Positions 43,669 to 52,657 of a stretch of DNA of 64,000 bases are shown here, in pieces (position 1 is the stretch's first letter; each line of letters starts with the position of its first letter). Origin of the DNA: Fervidicola ferrireducens (lineage in GTDB: Bacteria > Bacillota > Thermosediminibacteria > Thermosediminibacterales > Thermosediminibacteraceae); NCBI RefSeq assembly GCF_001562425.1, contig NZ_LOED01000011.1, positions 1 to 64,000 of the forward strand, in the 5' to 3' direction. The notes under the pieces are model-generated. The model was given only the letters and a program-made list of their open reading frames with translations, did no database searches and was not told the origin of the DNA. Both the position numbers and the translations under genes were made by a program.

Positions 43669-44886
43669 GTGAAAAAAAGTACAGGCATCCAGCTTGCCCT
43701 TTTAAGCCTTGTTCCTTTTATAATGGTTCTGGGTAATTCCATGTTGATTCCGGTGCTGCCGAGGATAAAAGAAAGCCTTCGCATCAGTCAGTTTTGGGTG
43801 AGTCTTCTCATAACGGCCTTTTCGATACCGGCTGGGCTTGTGATTCCTCTGGCTGGTATGCTGTCGGACCAAATAGGTAGAAAGAAGGTAATGGCTCCGG
43901 CGCTCATCATATACGGTTTGGGAGGGGTGGTGGCCGGATTAAGTTCGGTTTTTTCAGAGAATCCTTATTGGGGGATTCTTGCAGGAAGGATGATTCAGGG
44001 AATTGGCGCAGGCGGCACGTACCAGCTGGCCATGGCGGTAGTCGGGGACACTTTTTCTTCCGAAGAGAGGAGCAAGGCCTTAGGACTCTTAGAAGCCTCT
44101 AACGGCCTGGGCAAAGTTGTAAGCCCCATACTGGGGGCCGGCCTTGCGATGATTGCATGGTTCTTTCCTTTTTTCGCATACGGTATCCTTGCCATACCGG
44201 TGGGTATAATCCTTTATTTTTTTATCAAAGAAAAGGAAAAATTTAAAAGACAATCCGTAAAAGACTATATCCGGGCGGTAAAGGCTATTTTCCAAAAAAA
44301 AGCGGCAGGTCTTTTTTGCAGTTTTTTTGACGGGATGGCGGCGCTGTTTTCACTTTTTGGCATCCTTTCCCTCTACTCGGACATACTTGAAAAAAATTAC
44401 CACATTTTCGGGCTCAAAAAAGGATTCATTATTTCAGGGCCCGTGTTTGTAATGGCTTTGCTTTCGTTTGTACTGGGTATACTTCTTGAAAAATGGAAGA
44501 ACAAAGGTTTAAAAATATTTATACTTGCGGGACTCATGCTGATAACGGCAGGGCATTTTATGTTTTCGCTGGTGTTGGAATTCTGGATGCATTTTATTTC
44601 AGCCTTGATTCTCGGAGCGGGAGTGGGCCTTATAATGACGCCGGTAAATGCCCTGGTGACCGGCTCCTGCAGCGTAAAACGCAGGGGCATCATAACCTGC
44701 CTCTACGGCAGTCTAAGGTTCTTCGGGGTTGCGGTGGCACCCCCTGTTTATGCCTTCTCCGAAAGGTATGGCCTTAAAACTGTCGTTCTGGCTGCAGGCG
44801 CTATAAGTCTCATAGCTTTTGTTTTAACAGCAATTTTTATGGTGCCAAAAAAAAATACTTTCCAGTTAATAAAAAAAGAGGGATGA
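43669..44886 (+). CDS. MFS transporter, drug-efflux type
   Basis: A 405-residue, 12-segment major facilitator: PVLPRIKESLRISQFW, GMLSDQIGRKKVM (motif A, loop 2-3), GRMIQGIGAGGTYQLAM (motif C-like) and GAGVGLIMTPVNALVTG. Probably proton-coupled export of small toxic compounds. GTG 43669 is chosen because AAAGGGG lies 10 bases before it and the transporter fold starts there, though the frame is open from 43528. Monocistronic, with a shared terminator. Confidence 0.85.
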   Translation: MKKSTGIQLALLSLVPFIMVLGNSMLIPVLPRIKESLRISQFWVSLLITAFSIPAGLVIPLAGMLSDQIGRKKVMAPALIIYGLGGVVAGLSSVFSENPYWGILAGRMIQGIGAGGTYQLAMAVVGDTFSSEERSKALGLLEASNGLGKVVSPILGAGLAMIAWFFPFFAYGILAIPVGIILYFFIKEKEKFKRQSVKDYIRAVKAIFQKKAAGLFCSFFDGMAALFSLFGILSLYSDILEKNYHIFGLKKGFIISGPVFVMALLSFVLGILLEKWKNKGLKIFILAGLMLITAGHFMFSLVLEFWMHFISALILGAGVGLIMTPVNALVTGSCSVKRRGIITCLYGSLRFFGVAVAPPVYAFSERYGLKTVVLAAGAISLIAFVLTAIFMVPKKNTFQLIKKEG

Positions 44887-44903
44887 ATCCCTCTTTTTTT
44901 TTA
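44871..44903. terminator. Bidirectional terminator between the MFS gene and cysK
   Basis: Perfect 14-bp stem of AAAAAAAGAGGGAT (44871-44884) and its complement (44887-44900), with a GA loop; A and T tracts on both sides. It serves the MFS gene and the converging cysK operon. Confidence 0.85.
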
Positions 44904-44908
44904 ATTAT

Positions 44909-45847
44909 TCACTCGGCAGGGAAGAGCCCTTCAACGCTCAAATAACGTTCTCCTGTATCCGGAAGTACCGTTACTACCAGATTGCCGGGTTTTAAATTCC
45001 GGGCCACTTTCTGGGCTGCAAAAACCGCAGCGCCGGCGGAAATCCCGGCCAGAATTCCCTCTTTTGTTGAAAGTTCGCGGGTGGTTTCGAAGGCCTCTTC
45101 GTTGGTAACGGTTATAATTTCATCTACCAGGTCGAGGTCCAATACTTTCGGTATGAATCCGGCGCCTATTCCCTGAATTTTGTGGATTCCGGGTTTTCCG
45201 CCGGACAGCACCGGTGACGATGCCGGTTCTACCGCCACTATCTTCAGGTTGGGAATTTCTCTTTTTAATACCCGGGCAACACCGGTTATCGTGCCTCCGG
45301 TGCCTACCCCTGCTACGAAAGCGTCGAGTTTGCCTCCAGTTTGCTCTAATATTTCTAATGCCGTAGTTTTTTCGTGTATTTCAGGATTGGCCGGGTTCTC
45401 GAATTGCTGGGGCATGAAGGAGTCCTTGATTTCCCTTGTTAGTTCCAAGGCCTTTTCTACCGCTCCCTTCATGCCCAATTCCGGAGGAGTTAGGACAAAT
45501 TCGGCGCCGTAGGCCTTCAAAAGCCTGCGCCGCTCTACGCTCATTGAGGCCGGCATCACCAGTATCAATCGGTAGCCCCTGACGGCGCATACCATGGCAA
45601 GGCCGATGCCCGTATTGCCGCTGGTGGGTTCCACTATGGTAGAGCCGGGTTTTAAGATCCCCTTTTTTTCGGCATCTAATATCATATTGTAGGCTATTCG
45701 GTCCTTTACGCTCCCCCCGGGGTTAAAGGATTCGAGCTTTGCTGCGATGGTGGCGCCGCCTTCGGGTGATAACTTCGACAGTCTCACCATAGGGGTGCTT
45801 CCGATAAGGTCGAGAATGGAATCGTATATGCGGTATGCCCGTTCCAT
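44909..45847 (-). CDS. cysK: Cysteine synthase A (O-acetylserine sulfhydrylase)
   Basis: A 312-residue PLP enzyme: [17 protein letters not shown] with PLP lysine K48, [13 protein letters not shown] and [13 protein letters not shown]. It makes cysteine from O-acetylserine and sulfide. GGTGQ-like and [11 protein letters not shown] segments fit CysK. The gene follows the E1-like gene by 30 bp on the minus strand and is probably co-transcribed, suggesting that the E1-like protein and CysK belong to one sulfur pathway. Confidence 0.93.
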   Translation of the reverse strand: MERAYRIYDSILDLIGSTPMVRLSKLSPEGGATIAAKLESFNPGGSVKDRIAYNMILDAEKKGILKPGSTIVEPTSGNTGIGLAMVCAVRGYRLILVMPASMSVERRRLLKAYGAEFVLTPPELGMKGAVEKALELTREIKDSFMPQQFENPANPEIHEKTTALEILEQTGGKLDAFVAGVGTGGTITGVARVLKREIPNLKIVAVEPASSPVLSGGKPGIHKIQGIGAGFIPKVLDLDLVDEIITVTNEEAFETTRELSTKEGILAGISAGAAVFAAQKVARNLKPGNLVVTVLPDTGERYLSVEGLFPAE

Positions 45848-45877
45848 AAGTCCTCATCCTTTCCATTTTTCAGTTTA

Positions 45878-47257
45878 TCAGGTATTTTCACATATAAAAT
45901 CGTAATTTCCGCTCAGGTCTTTTATAGAGGGATTTTCGCCGCAGGCAGGGCATTTTTCATTTTTCGAAAGAACGGGGGTCATAAAGTTAAGTTCCAGAGA
46001 ATCGAAGATCAAGAACCTCCCGGACAAAAGCCTTCCACAGCCTCCGAAAATTTTTATGGCTTCTGCAGCCTCCAGCGTTCCCATGACCCCGGGTACGGGC
46101 CCTAACACGCCCGCTTCAGAGCAGGAGGGAACGGCGCCGGCTTGCGGCATTTTCGGAAAAACGCACCGGTAGCACGGACCTTCGCCCGGCAAGATGGTCA
46201 TGGCAATTCCTTCGAATCTCAAAACGGCAGCTTCGGCGAGAGGCTTTCCTGCAAGGACGCAGGCGTCGTTTAAAAGGTAGCGGGTAGGTAGGTTATCGAC
46301 GCCATCGATTATGATGTCATAATCCTTTATTATTTCAAGGGCGTTTTTATTGCTGAACCGTATGTGGTACTTTTCAATATCGATTCCGGAATTTATTTTT
46401 TTCAAAAACATTTCAGCGGATTCAACTTTCGGCATTCCTATGCGGGAAGTGGAATGAAGAATTTGCCTGTTCAGGTTGCTCATCTCTACAATATCGCTGT
46501 CCACAAGCCCGATATTTTTAACCCCCGCCAACGCGAGGGAAAAAGCCGCCGGCGAGCCGAGTCCGCCGCTGCCGATTATGAGGACTTTCAAAGTGGAAAG
46601 GTCTTTACCCTTAAGGGGGTCTTCCATCGCTATTTCTCCAACGGCTTCAAAGTCTTTTATGGATTTAAATTCCATGTCGAGCAGGTTGTAATAAAGAGGG
46701 TTTTCCAATACCTTTCCCAGGTTCAAACAAATTTTTATAGCCTCTATGGCCGAAATTGTCCCCGCAAAAAAGCGGGAAAATACGAGGCCCGTAGAGTTTT
46801 CGTAAGGACCTTTCATTTTTTGGGAGAAAGCAAGCTTATTACTTTCGGTGTCTCTTGCCGTCATTAAGCATCCAGCCCAGGGCCGGATGAGGTTAAAGAT
46901 TTTAGGTACTCCTTTTAAATGCTCCGATTCCTCAAAGCCGTCCGCAAAGACCGCAAACTCGATTTTTTCCATATTTTTAAAATTCGGAATATCGCTGTAA
47001 AACTCCAATTCCAGGTCAGGATTTAGGTCCAGCAGGCCTGCTTTGAGTTCGGAAAAGTCTTCTTTTTTCTTCAAAATCACGTGGAGATGCCCTATTCCTG
47101 ATGCGGCCAGATAATAAAGCAGGGAAAGGATTTCTTCAACGGAATCGGCGACCACTATACCTTTCGACTCCAGCAGTTTTTTTTGCCCGGCGCCGCTGAT
47201 TTCAGGCATGATAATATGTCTCATGTACCTTGTTATTTGTTCCTTTGGGAGGATCAC
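45878..47257 (-). CDS. Tandem E1-like (ThiF/MoeB/HesA) protein: degenerate domain plus active domain
   Basis: About 459 residues. The N-terminal 200 resemble MoeB (TRYMRHIIMPEISGAGQKKL, then LAASGIGHLHVI and FFAGTISAIEAIKICLNLGK), but the glycine-rich ATP loop is lost. The C-terminal half has an intact adenylation core: IIGSGGLGSPAAFSLALAG, NLNRQILHS, IDGVDNLPTRY, a possible catalytic cysteine in PSCSEAGVLGPVPG, and zinc CxxC pairs (CYRC, CPAC). Such enzymes activate ubiquitin-like sulfur carriers. GTG 47255-47257 is preferred over TTG 47272 because GAGGGG lies seven bases upstream. Positions quoted assume the longer start. cysK follows. Confidence 0.8.
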   Translation of the reverse strand: MILPKEQITRYMRHIIMPEISGAGQKKLLESKGIVVADSVEEILSLLYYLAASGIGHLHVILKKKEDFSELKAGLLDLNPDLELEFYSDIPNFKNMEKIEFAVFADGFEESEHLKGVPKIFNLIRPWAGCLMTARDTESNKLAFSQKMKGPYENSTGLVFSRFFAGTISAIEAIKICLNLGKVLENPLYYNLLDMEFKSIKDFEAVGEIAMEDPLKGKDLSTLKVLIIGSGGLGSPAAFSLALAGVKNIGLVDSDIVEMSNLNRQILHSTSRIGMPKVESAEMFLKKINSGIDIEKYHIRFSNKNALEIIKDYDIIIDGVDNLPTRYLLNDACVLAGKPLAEAAVLRFEGIAMTILPGEGPCYRCVFPKMPQAGAVPSCSEAGVLGPVPGVMGTLEAAEAIKIFGGCGRLLSGRFLIFDSLELNFMTPVLSKNEKCPACGENPSIKDLSGNYDFICENT

Positions 47258-47307
47258 AGCACCACCCCTCAAAATAATTCCGGGTAAACTGATAAAATTA
47301 TACTTTA

Positions 47308-47336
47308 ATTATATAGTTAGCTAGATGCGTTGTCAA
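47308..47336 (-). promoter_or_regulatory. SigmaA promoter of the E1-like/cysK operon
   Basis: On the minus strand TTGACA (47331-47336), 17 bp, TATAAT (47308-47313): a perfect consensus. Confidence 0.85.
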
Positions 47337-47337
47337 A

Positions 47338-47368
47338 CAAAAAAAGAGAACCTGCTTGGAAGGTTCTC
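47338..47368 (-). terminator. Terminator of bioY
   Basis: GAGAACCT and AGGTTCTC arms (47346-47353 and 47361-47368); on the minus strand followed by TTTTTTTG, just before the promoter of the E1-like gene. Confidence 0.85.
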
Positions 47369-47378
47369 GAATAGTTCG

Positions 47379-47936
47379 CTAATTATTCAAAAACCTTTGA
47401 AAGAGATTATTTTTTCTCAAAGAAAAGGCGATGAGAGATACAAGCACTGCTTTTGCAATGTCGCCGGGGATAAAAGGCAGCATCCCCGCGGTTATAGCGG
47501 CAATCATATCCATACCGGTTACGAATGCAAGGTACGAAGTGCCCACGGCGTCGACAAGGACAATGCCTCCCAATATATTAGAAAGTAACAGCTTCGTCAA
47601 AGTTGGATTTCCTTTTTTGAGCAAAGAAGCTATTATATATGCCGCAAAAGGCCAGCTCATTATATACCCGCCGGTAGGACCTAGCAGTACTCCAAACCCG
47701 GCAGGACCCGGGGCGAAAAATGGCAACCCGGCAACTCTCATAAGTATATACACCAGCATGCTTAAAAAAGCAGTTTTAGGTGGTAAAAGGCTTCCTGCCA
47801 GCATGACAGCCAGCGTCTGCAATGTTATGGGAACGGGACTGAAAGGGAGGGGAATTCGTATGTAGCTGAAGACCGCCGTGAGCGCGGCAAAGAGAGAGCA
47901 AAGGACCATATCCGCTGCCGAAAGTCCTTTATTCAT
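47379..47936 (-). CDS. bioY: Biotin transporter substrate-binding component BioY (ECF S component)
   Basis: A 185-residue membrane protein of the BioY family: about six membrane segments with IPLPFSPVPITLQTLAVMLA, GPTGGYIMSWPFAAYI and IPGDIAKAVLVSL. It binds biotin and pairs with a shared ECF energising module, not encoded here. ATG 47934-47936 with GGAG 11-12 bases upstream; a longer frame exists but crosses the promoter. Monocistronic. Confidence 0.93.
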   Translation of the reverse strand: MNKGLSAADMVLCSLFAALTAVFSYIRIPLPFSPVPITLQTLAVMLAGSLLPPKTAFLSMLVYILMRVAGLPFFAPGPAGFGVLLGPTGGYIMSWPFAAYIIASLLKKGNPTLTKLLLSNILGGIVLVDAVGTSYLAFVTGMDMIAAITAGMLPFIPGDIAKAVLVSLIAFSLRKNNLFQRFLNN

Positions 47937-47973
47937 AGAGTTCTTAACTCCTTTCTCCGGTATTTTTAAGGAT

Positions 47974-48002
47974 ATTTTAATATATGCTACAGAAAATGTC
48001 AA
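47974..48002 (-). promoter_or_regulatory. SigmaA promoter of bioY
   Basis: Minus strand TTGACA (47997-48002), 17 bp, TAAAAT (47974-47979). No clear BirA operator was recognised. Confidence 0.75.
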
Positions 48003-48020
48003 CCTAAATGAAAGTAATAG

Positions 48021-48049
48021 TTGACATATTGTATTGTATAATTGATTAT
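48021..48049 (+). promoter_or_regulatory. Probable promoter of the copZ-like gene
   Basis: TTGACA (48021-48026), 17 bp, GATTAT (48044-48049). No CsoR-like palindrome is visible here, unlike the copper island. Confidence 0.5.
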
Positions 48050-48128
48050 GTAATCCCTGTTAGAAATAATTAAAATAAGGTAAAATAAAAAGAGGGTTTC
48101 TAAAGAAAACTCAAAGGGGGAATTGAAA

Positions 48129-48338
48129 ATGTTGGATATAACTTTGAAGGTTTCGGGCATGTCCTGCATGCACTGCAAACACGCCGTCGAATCGGCGGTG
48201 AAGGCCCTGCCCGGAATAGAGAAAGTGGAGGCTAAGGTTGAGGAAGGAAAAGTGGAAGTTTCCTTTGATCCTTCAAAAGTTTCCCTTGAACAAATTACGT
48301 CCGCCATCGAGGATGCGGGGTACGATGTGGAAAGGTAA
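48129..48338 (+). CDS. copZ: Heavy-metal-associated domain protein (CopZ-like copper chaperone)
   Basis: A 69-residue HMA-fold protein: VSGMSCMHCKHAVESAVKAL contains the CxxC Cu(I) site, followed by KVEVSFDPSKVSLEQITSAI and DAGYDVE. CopZ proteins carry copper to CopA. ATG 48129 is 7 bases after AAAGGGGGA; a TTG six bases upstream is less likely. It is monocistronic, with its own terminator, 6 kb away from copA. Confidence 0.9.
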   Translation: MLDITLKVSGMSCMHCKHAVESAVKALPGIEKVEAKVEEGKVEVSFDPSKVSLEQITSAIEDAGYDVER

Positions 48339-48349
48339 TTGACGGTTCG

Positions 48350-48387
48350 GATTTTATGCTCCTTTCGGGGCATAAAATCTTTTTTTA
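48350..48387 (+). terminator. Rho-independent terminator of the copZ-like gene
   Basis: GATTTTATGC (48350-48359) pairs with GCATAAAATC (48370-48379) around TCCTTTCGGG, followed by T run 48380-48387. Confidence 0.85.
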
Positions 48388-48473
48388 TTGCTTTAAAACT
48401 AGGGGTATTTTCCACTTGTCTTGCTCCGAATAAATATGGTACACTATAAATAATGTGAAGGAAGGCGGTATTT

Positions 48474-48857
48474 ATGCTGACCAAAGGCGATAAGATTTTA
48501 ATTGCAACGGTACTTTTGTTAGCCTTTGCAATTTTTACGGGATTTCAAATTTACGGCTTCACTGGCGGGAAAACCTATGCTGTTATAGAAATAAATGGAA
48601 AAGAATATCAAAAGATTACTCTTGGAAAAGATGGCCCGAAAATGCAATTGAAGGTACCGGGAGTTATCGGTGACGTTGTGCTTGAAATTGACAGGGACAG
48701 GGTTAGGGTGGTATCTTCGGACTGCCCTGACAAGGATTGCATTCGGCAGGGTTGGGTGTCCCGTCCGGGACAAACGCTGGTGTGCCTTCCCAATAGAGTC
48801 GTTGTAAAGATAGAAAACCGGGAATCCACGAGCGACTTGGATGGCGTGAGCTTTTAA
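48474..48857 (+). CDS. NusG domain II-containing membrane-anchored protein
   Basis: A 127-residue protein. One N-terminal membrane segment (ILIATVLLLAFAIFTGFQIY), then an extracytoplasmic NusG-II domain with VEIDRDRVRVVSSDCPDKDC-type sequence (the two cysteines of SSDCPDKDC) and LVCLPNRVVVKIE. It usually stands next to the Gx transporter gene and an ApbE-type protein. Function unknown; flavin or redox work at the surface has been suggested by neighbourhood. A TTGTCT-17-TACACT promoter precedes it (48417-48445). Confidence 0.8.
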   Translation: MLTKGDKILIATVLLLAFAIFTGFQIYGFTGGKTYAVIEINGKEYQKITLGKDGPKMQLKVPGVIGDVVLEIDRDRVRVVSSDCPDKDCIRQGWVSRPGQTLVCLPNRVVVKIENRESTSDLDGVSF

Positions 48858-48880
48858 GCATTATTTAGAGGATGATGTTT

Positions 48881-49411
48881 ATGGCTAAAACCAAAAAAAT
48901 AGTATATCTGTCGTTGCTGGTAGCCGGAGGAGTTGCCCTCCACATGGTAGAGAGCATGATACCGGTACCGTTTCCCGTGCCCGGCGCAAAGCTCGGCCTT
49001 GCCAACATTATTTCTCTGCTGGCGATAGTTCTTTACGGAACTAGAGAAGGGTTGGAGGTAAATATCTTGCGGTGCTTCATAGGTTCGTTTTTGGGAGGTT
49101 CGATGTCAAGCCTGATTTACAGCCTTTCGGGAGCAGTATCAAGTACTCTGGTAATGGGAATAGCCGTTAAGTACTTTGAAAATGTCTTCAGCCTCGTCGG
49201 CGTGAGCATATTAGGGAGCGTAACCCATAATTTTGCCCAGGTGACTGTGGCAAGCGTCATCCTTTCCACCTTCGGACTATATTCCTACCTGCCTTTTTTA
49301 ATGGTGGTGGGACTTTTCACGGGGGTCTTCACCGGGCTTGCGGCAAATTTTGCAAAGGACAAGCTTTCCGGAAGTCTCGGCCTTATGGAAACGGTTGACA
49401 GGAGGAGATGA
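48881..49411 (+). CDS. Gx transporter family membrane protein (heptaprenyl diphosphate synthase component I-like)
   Basis: A 176-residue membrane protein with about five to six segments: GGVALHMVESMIPVPFPVPG, KLGLANIISLLAIVLYG and GSFLGGSMSSLIYSLSGA. These are typical of the Gx/ECF-like transporter family, often annotated as heptaprenyl diphosphate synthase component I. ATG 48881 lies 9 bases after GAGG; two earlier ATGs are in frame. It forms a pair with the NusG-II gene. Confidence 0.8.
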   Translation: MAKTKKIVYLSLLVAGGVALHMVESMIPVPFPVPGAKLGLANIISLLAIVLYGTREGLEVNILRCFIGSFLGGSMSSLIYSLSGAVSSTLVMGIAVKYFENVFSLVGVSILGSVTHNFAQVTVASVILSTFGLYSYLPFLMVVGLFTGVFTGLAANFAKDKLSGSLGLMETVDRRR

Positions 49412-49418
49412 GTCGCAG

Positions 49419-50009
49419 GTGTGCAGTAACTTTCGTCCGAGGTTGATTTTGGCTTCGGCTTCTCCAAGAAGGCAAAAGCTTTTAAAACAGATTGGGCTCG
49501 ATTTTGAAATCATCCCGAGTTCCATCGATGAAACAGTGCCGCCCGGGGTTGCACCGGATGTAGCAGCGGTGAAACTGGCCGAAAATAAAGCTATCGATGT
49601 GGCGCGTCGCCTGAAGGATGGCATAGTAATAGCCGCCGATACCGTGGTCGCTTTGGACGATAGCATTTTGGGAAAGCCGAAGGATGAGGAGGAAGCAAGG
49701 AAGATGCTCGAAAGACTCAGCGGCAGGTGGCACCGGGTTTTTACGGGCATCGCGGTGATCGACAGTTCGTCCTCAAAAAAAGTTACGGACTATGAAGAGA
49801 GCCGGGTGAAGTTTAAAAACCTTTCTTCGGTTGAAATAGAAAATTATATAAGAACCGGCGAACCCATGGATAAAGCAGGGGCTTACGGAATTCAAGGAAA
49901 AGGGGCATTGCTTGTAGAGAAGATAGAAGGGTGCTATTATAATATCGTGGGACTGCCGCTTTTCAGGTTGAGCCTTGTACTTTCGCATTTTGGCGTGAAA
50001 ATTCTTTGA
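49419..50009 (+). CDS. maf: Maf family nucleotide pyrophosphatase
   Basis: A 196-residue Maf/Ham1-like protein: RLILASASPRRQKLLKQIGL, VIAADTVVALDDSILGKPKD and GAYGIQGKGALLVEKIEG. It hydrolyses dTTP/UTP-type or modified nucleotides and is linked to septum inhibition in Bacillus. GTG 49419 has GGAGGAG 11 bases upstream; the frame is open earlier inside the Gx gene but without conserved residues. It opens the maf-radC-mreBCD cluster. Confidence 0.93.
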   Translation: MCSNFRPRLILASASPRRQKLLKQIGLDFEIIPSSIDETVPPGVAPDVAAVKLAENKAIDVARRLKDGIVIAADTVVALDDSILGKPKDEEEARKMLERLSGRWHRVFTGIAVIDSSSSKKVTDYEESRVKFKNLSSVEIENYIRTGEPMDKAGAYGIQGKGALLVEKIEGCYYNIVGLPLFRLSLVLSHFGVKIL

Positions 50010-50024
50010 CCGGGAGGAATTTTC

Positions 50025-50717
50025 GTGTCATCTTTGAAGATAAAGGACCTGCCCCGAGAGGTAAGGCCGCGGGAACGCATGCAAAAATACGGGGCCGCTG
50101 CCTTGAGCGATGCGGAACTTCTTGCCCTCCTGATAAGGACCGGCACCAGAGCCGAATCGGCCTTGGTGCTGGCTCAAAGGGTTTTAAAGGGCGACGGCGG
50201 AAAAGCTGGGCTGGAATTTGTGGCCGGAGCCAGCATCGAGGAGCTGTCGAAAATTAAGGGAATCGGCCTTGCAAAAGCAGTGCAGATTAAAGCGGCCGTC
50301 GAATTGGGGCGCAGGATTTCATCCTGTTTCAGGGAGGATGATATAGTAATATCCTCACCGGCTGACGTGAAAAAATTATTAATGGAAGAGATGCGTTTTT
50401 TAGATAGGGAGCATTTCAAAATAGTCCTGCTCAATGTGAAAAACCGCGTCATATCGGTGGAAAATATTTCGATAGGCAGTCTTAATTCATCTATCGTTCA
50501 CCCGAGAGAAGTGTTCAAGCCTGCCATAAAAAGGAGCAGTGCGGCCGTTATATTGGTCCACAACCATCCTAGCGGAGATCCCACGCCGAGCAGGGAAGAT
50601 GTGGAAATAACTCGCCGGCTGGTGGAGGCGGGCAGAATCCTCGGGATAGACGTGTTGGACCACATAATTTTCGGCAACCCGGATTACCTTAGTTTCAAAG
50701 AAAAGGGGCTTCTTTAA
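50025..50717 (+). CDS. radC: RadC family JAB-domain protein
   Basis: A 230-residue RadC protein. The N-terminal helix-hairpin-helix region (LSDAELLALLIRTGT, IKGIGLAKAVQIKAAVEL) precedes the JAB/MPN metalloprotease-like core, VILVHNHPSGDPTPSREDVE, whose His-x-His and Asp bind zinc. Its role is unknown despite the name. GTG 50025 is nine bases after GGGAGG. Standard position between maf and mreB. Confidence 0.94.
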   Translation: MSSLKIKDLPREVRPRERMQKYGAAALSDAELLALLIRTGTRAESALVLAQRVLKGDGGKAGLEFVAGASIEELSKIKGIGLAKAVQIKAAVELGRRISSCFREDDIVISSPADVKKLLMEEMRFLDREHFKIVLLNVKNRVISVENISIGSLNSSIVHPREVFKPAIKRSSAAVILVHNHPSGDPTPSREDVEITRRLVEAGRILGIDVLDHIIFGNPDYLSFKEKGLL

Positions 50718-50758
50718 AAAAGAAAAATTCAACCAAAAGTGGAAAGGAGTAGCAGTAC

Positions 50759-51793
50759 ATGTTTGGACTTTTCAAAGCTCTTTCGAAAGATATAGGAATA
50801 GACCTTGGCACGGCCAACACGCTCGTGCATGTGAAGGGAAAAGGGATAGTGCTTAGAGAGCCGTCGGTGGTTGCTATTCAGCGGGATACGGGAGCCATTT
50901 TAGCGGTGGGCGAAGAGGCAAAACACATGATAGGTAGAACCCCCGGAAACATAGTGGCCATACGCCCGCTGAAAGACGGCGTAATTGCTGATTTCGATAT
51001 AACCCAGGCAATGTTGAAGCATTTCATCTCGAAAGCCTTAAAGACGAGGAGCTTCGTGAAACCCCGCGTGGTAGTCGGTATACCTTCCGGTGTTACCGAA
51101 GTGGAAAAGAGGGCCGTCATAGACGCAACGCTGCAGGCAGGAGCCCGGGAAGCATATCTCATCGAAGAACCCATGGCGGCGGCCATAGGAGCGGGGCTCG
51201 AGGTGCAGGAGCCCACAGGCAATATGGTAGTGGACATCGGCGGCGGCACTACGGAAGTTGCCATCATATCCCTTGGAGGCATTGTGACCAGCAAGTCCAT
51301 CCGTGTGGGCGGAGACGAGATGGATGAAGCAATAGTAAACTACATCAAAAAAGAATACAACCTCATGATAGGTGAGCGAACCGCGGAAGAAATCAAAATA
51401 ACAATTGGGTCTGCTTTTCCCAAACCCAAAGAAGAGACCATGGAGGTAAGGGGAAGAGACCTGGTGACGGGCCTTCCAAAGACGATAAAGGTGAACTCCG
51501 AGGAGATAAGGGAGGCCCTGGCGGAACCAGTAAACAGCATTTTGGACGCGATAAAGGTCACGCTTGAAAAAAGTCCTCCCGAACTTGCCGCGGATATAAT
51601 GGACCGAGGAATCGTCATGACGGGCGGCGGTGCGCTGCTTTACGGCCTTGACAAGCTGGTAAACCACGAAACGGGAATGCCGGTTCATATTGCCGAAAAT
51701 CCCATGGACTGTGTGGCGCTAGGAACGGGAAAAGCCCTTGAGGAACTGGACCTTTTAAAGCGCGTGCAGGTCTTATCGAAAAAAGTTGTTTAA
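50759..51793 (+). CDS. mreB: Rod shape-determining protein MreB
   Basis: A 344-residue actin homologue forming membrane-bound filaments that guide cell-wall synthesis. [11 protein letters not shown] is the phosphate-1 loop, [13 protein letters not shown] phosphate-2, and [11 protein letters not shown] the adenosine motif. GGAAAGGAG precedes the ATG. It leads mreBCD-PBP2. Confidence 0.97.
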   Translation: MFGLFKALSKDIGIDLGTANTLVHVKGKGIVLREPSVVAIQRDTGAILAVGEEAKHMIGRTPGNIVAIRPLKDGVIADFDITQAMLKHFISKALKTRSFVKPRVVVGIPSGVTEVEKRAVIDATLQAGAREAYLIEEPMAAAIGAGLEVQEPTGNMVVDIGGGTTEVAIISLGGIVTSKSIRVGGDEMDEAIVNYIKKEYNLMIGERTAEEIKITIGSAFPKPKEETMEVRGRDLVTGLPKTIKVNSEEIREALAEPVNSILDAIKVTLEKSPPELAADIMDRGIVMTGGGALLYGLDKLVNHETGMPVHIAENPMDCVALGTGKALEELDLLKRVQVLSKKVV

Positions 51794-51796
51794 AGG

Positions 51797-52657
51797 GTGT
51801 GGTGCTTTTTGCTGCACCTTAGGAGATATAAAAAAGCTTTTTTTCTGATATTGATAGTGGTTGCCCTGAGCTTTGCAGTAAATGCTACGGTGCACAACAG
51901 GTCTTTATTCGGTGTGCTGGAGCATCCCGTGATTTTCGTGGTGAAACCCGTTCATGAAGCTTTTTCATGGATATCTCACAGGGTGAGGGAAACCGTGACT
52001 TCGGTTTCCCAGCTGTTTTACCTTAAAAGGGAAAACGAGGCTTTAAAGGAAGAGCTACAAGAGCTTTTGGAATACAAACACAAATTTCTGGAATACAGCG
52101 CAGAAAATGCAAGGCTTCGAAGGATGCTGGAATTCAGGGAAAAAAATTCTCAGTACGATATGGTGGCTGCTGAAGTAATAGGTAGGGACCCCGGCAACTG
52201 GTTTAACGTAATAATCATCGATAAAGGGAGGAAAAACGGTGTAACGGAAAATATGGCCGTCGTTACCGAAAGGGGCCTGGTAGGATACACGATGGACGTG
52301 GGGGATGATTGGGCTAAGGTGCTCATGCTTTTGGACAACAGAATGTCGGTGAGCGCGATGATACAGAGGACAAGGGATAACGGCATTCTCAAGGGCAATA
52401 TCGCACCGGCTCCGCCCGGGTGCGCCAAAATGGTTTTTTTGCCGGCCGACGCCCGCATCGTGAAAGGGGATGTGGTCATATCCTCTGGTTTGGGAGGCAT
52501 AGTGCCCAAGGGTATATTGATAGGAGAAGTAGTGGAAGTAAAAAAAGAATCGGATAATTTGACCCAGTACGCAATCGTAAAGCCGGCGGTGGATTTTCAA
52601 AAGTTGGAAGAAGTTTTCGTCATCAAAGGGCAAAGGGCCGTGCCGGGGGGTGAATAG
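51797..52657 (+). CDS. mreC: Rod shape-determining protein MreC
   Basis: A 286-residue MreC: one N-terminal membrane segment (FFLILIVVALSFAVNATV), a coiled coil (about 72-115) and an extracytoplasmic beta domain (VIIDKGRKNGVTENMAVVTE, GLGGIVPKGILIGEVVEV). It links MreB to PBP2 outside the membrane. Start is GTG 51797 or TTG 51809. The end overlaps mreD by 8 bp. Confidence 0.94.
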   Translation: MWCFLLHLRRYKKAFFLILIVVALSFAVNATVHNRSLFGVLEHPVIFVVKPVHEAFSWISHRVRETVTSVSQLFYLKRENEALKEELQELLEYKHKFLEYSAENARLRRMLEFREKNSQYDMVAAEVIGRDPGNWFNVIIIDKGRKNGVTENMAVVTERGLVGYTMDVGDDWAKVLMLLDNRMSVSAMIQRTRDNGILKGNIAPAPPGCAKMVFLPADARIVKGDVVISSGLGGIVPKGILIGEVVEVKKESDNLTQYAIVKPAVDFQKLEEVFVIKGQRAVPGGE

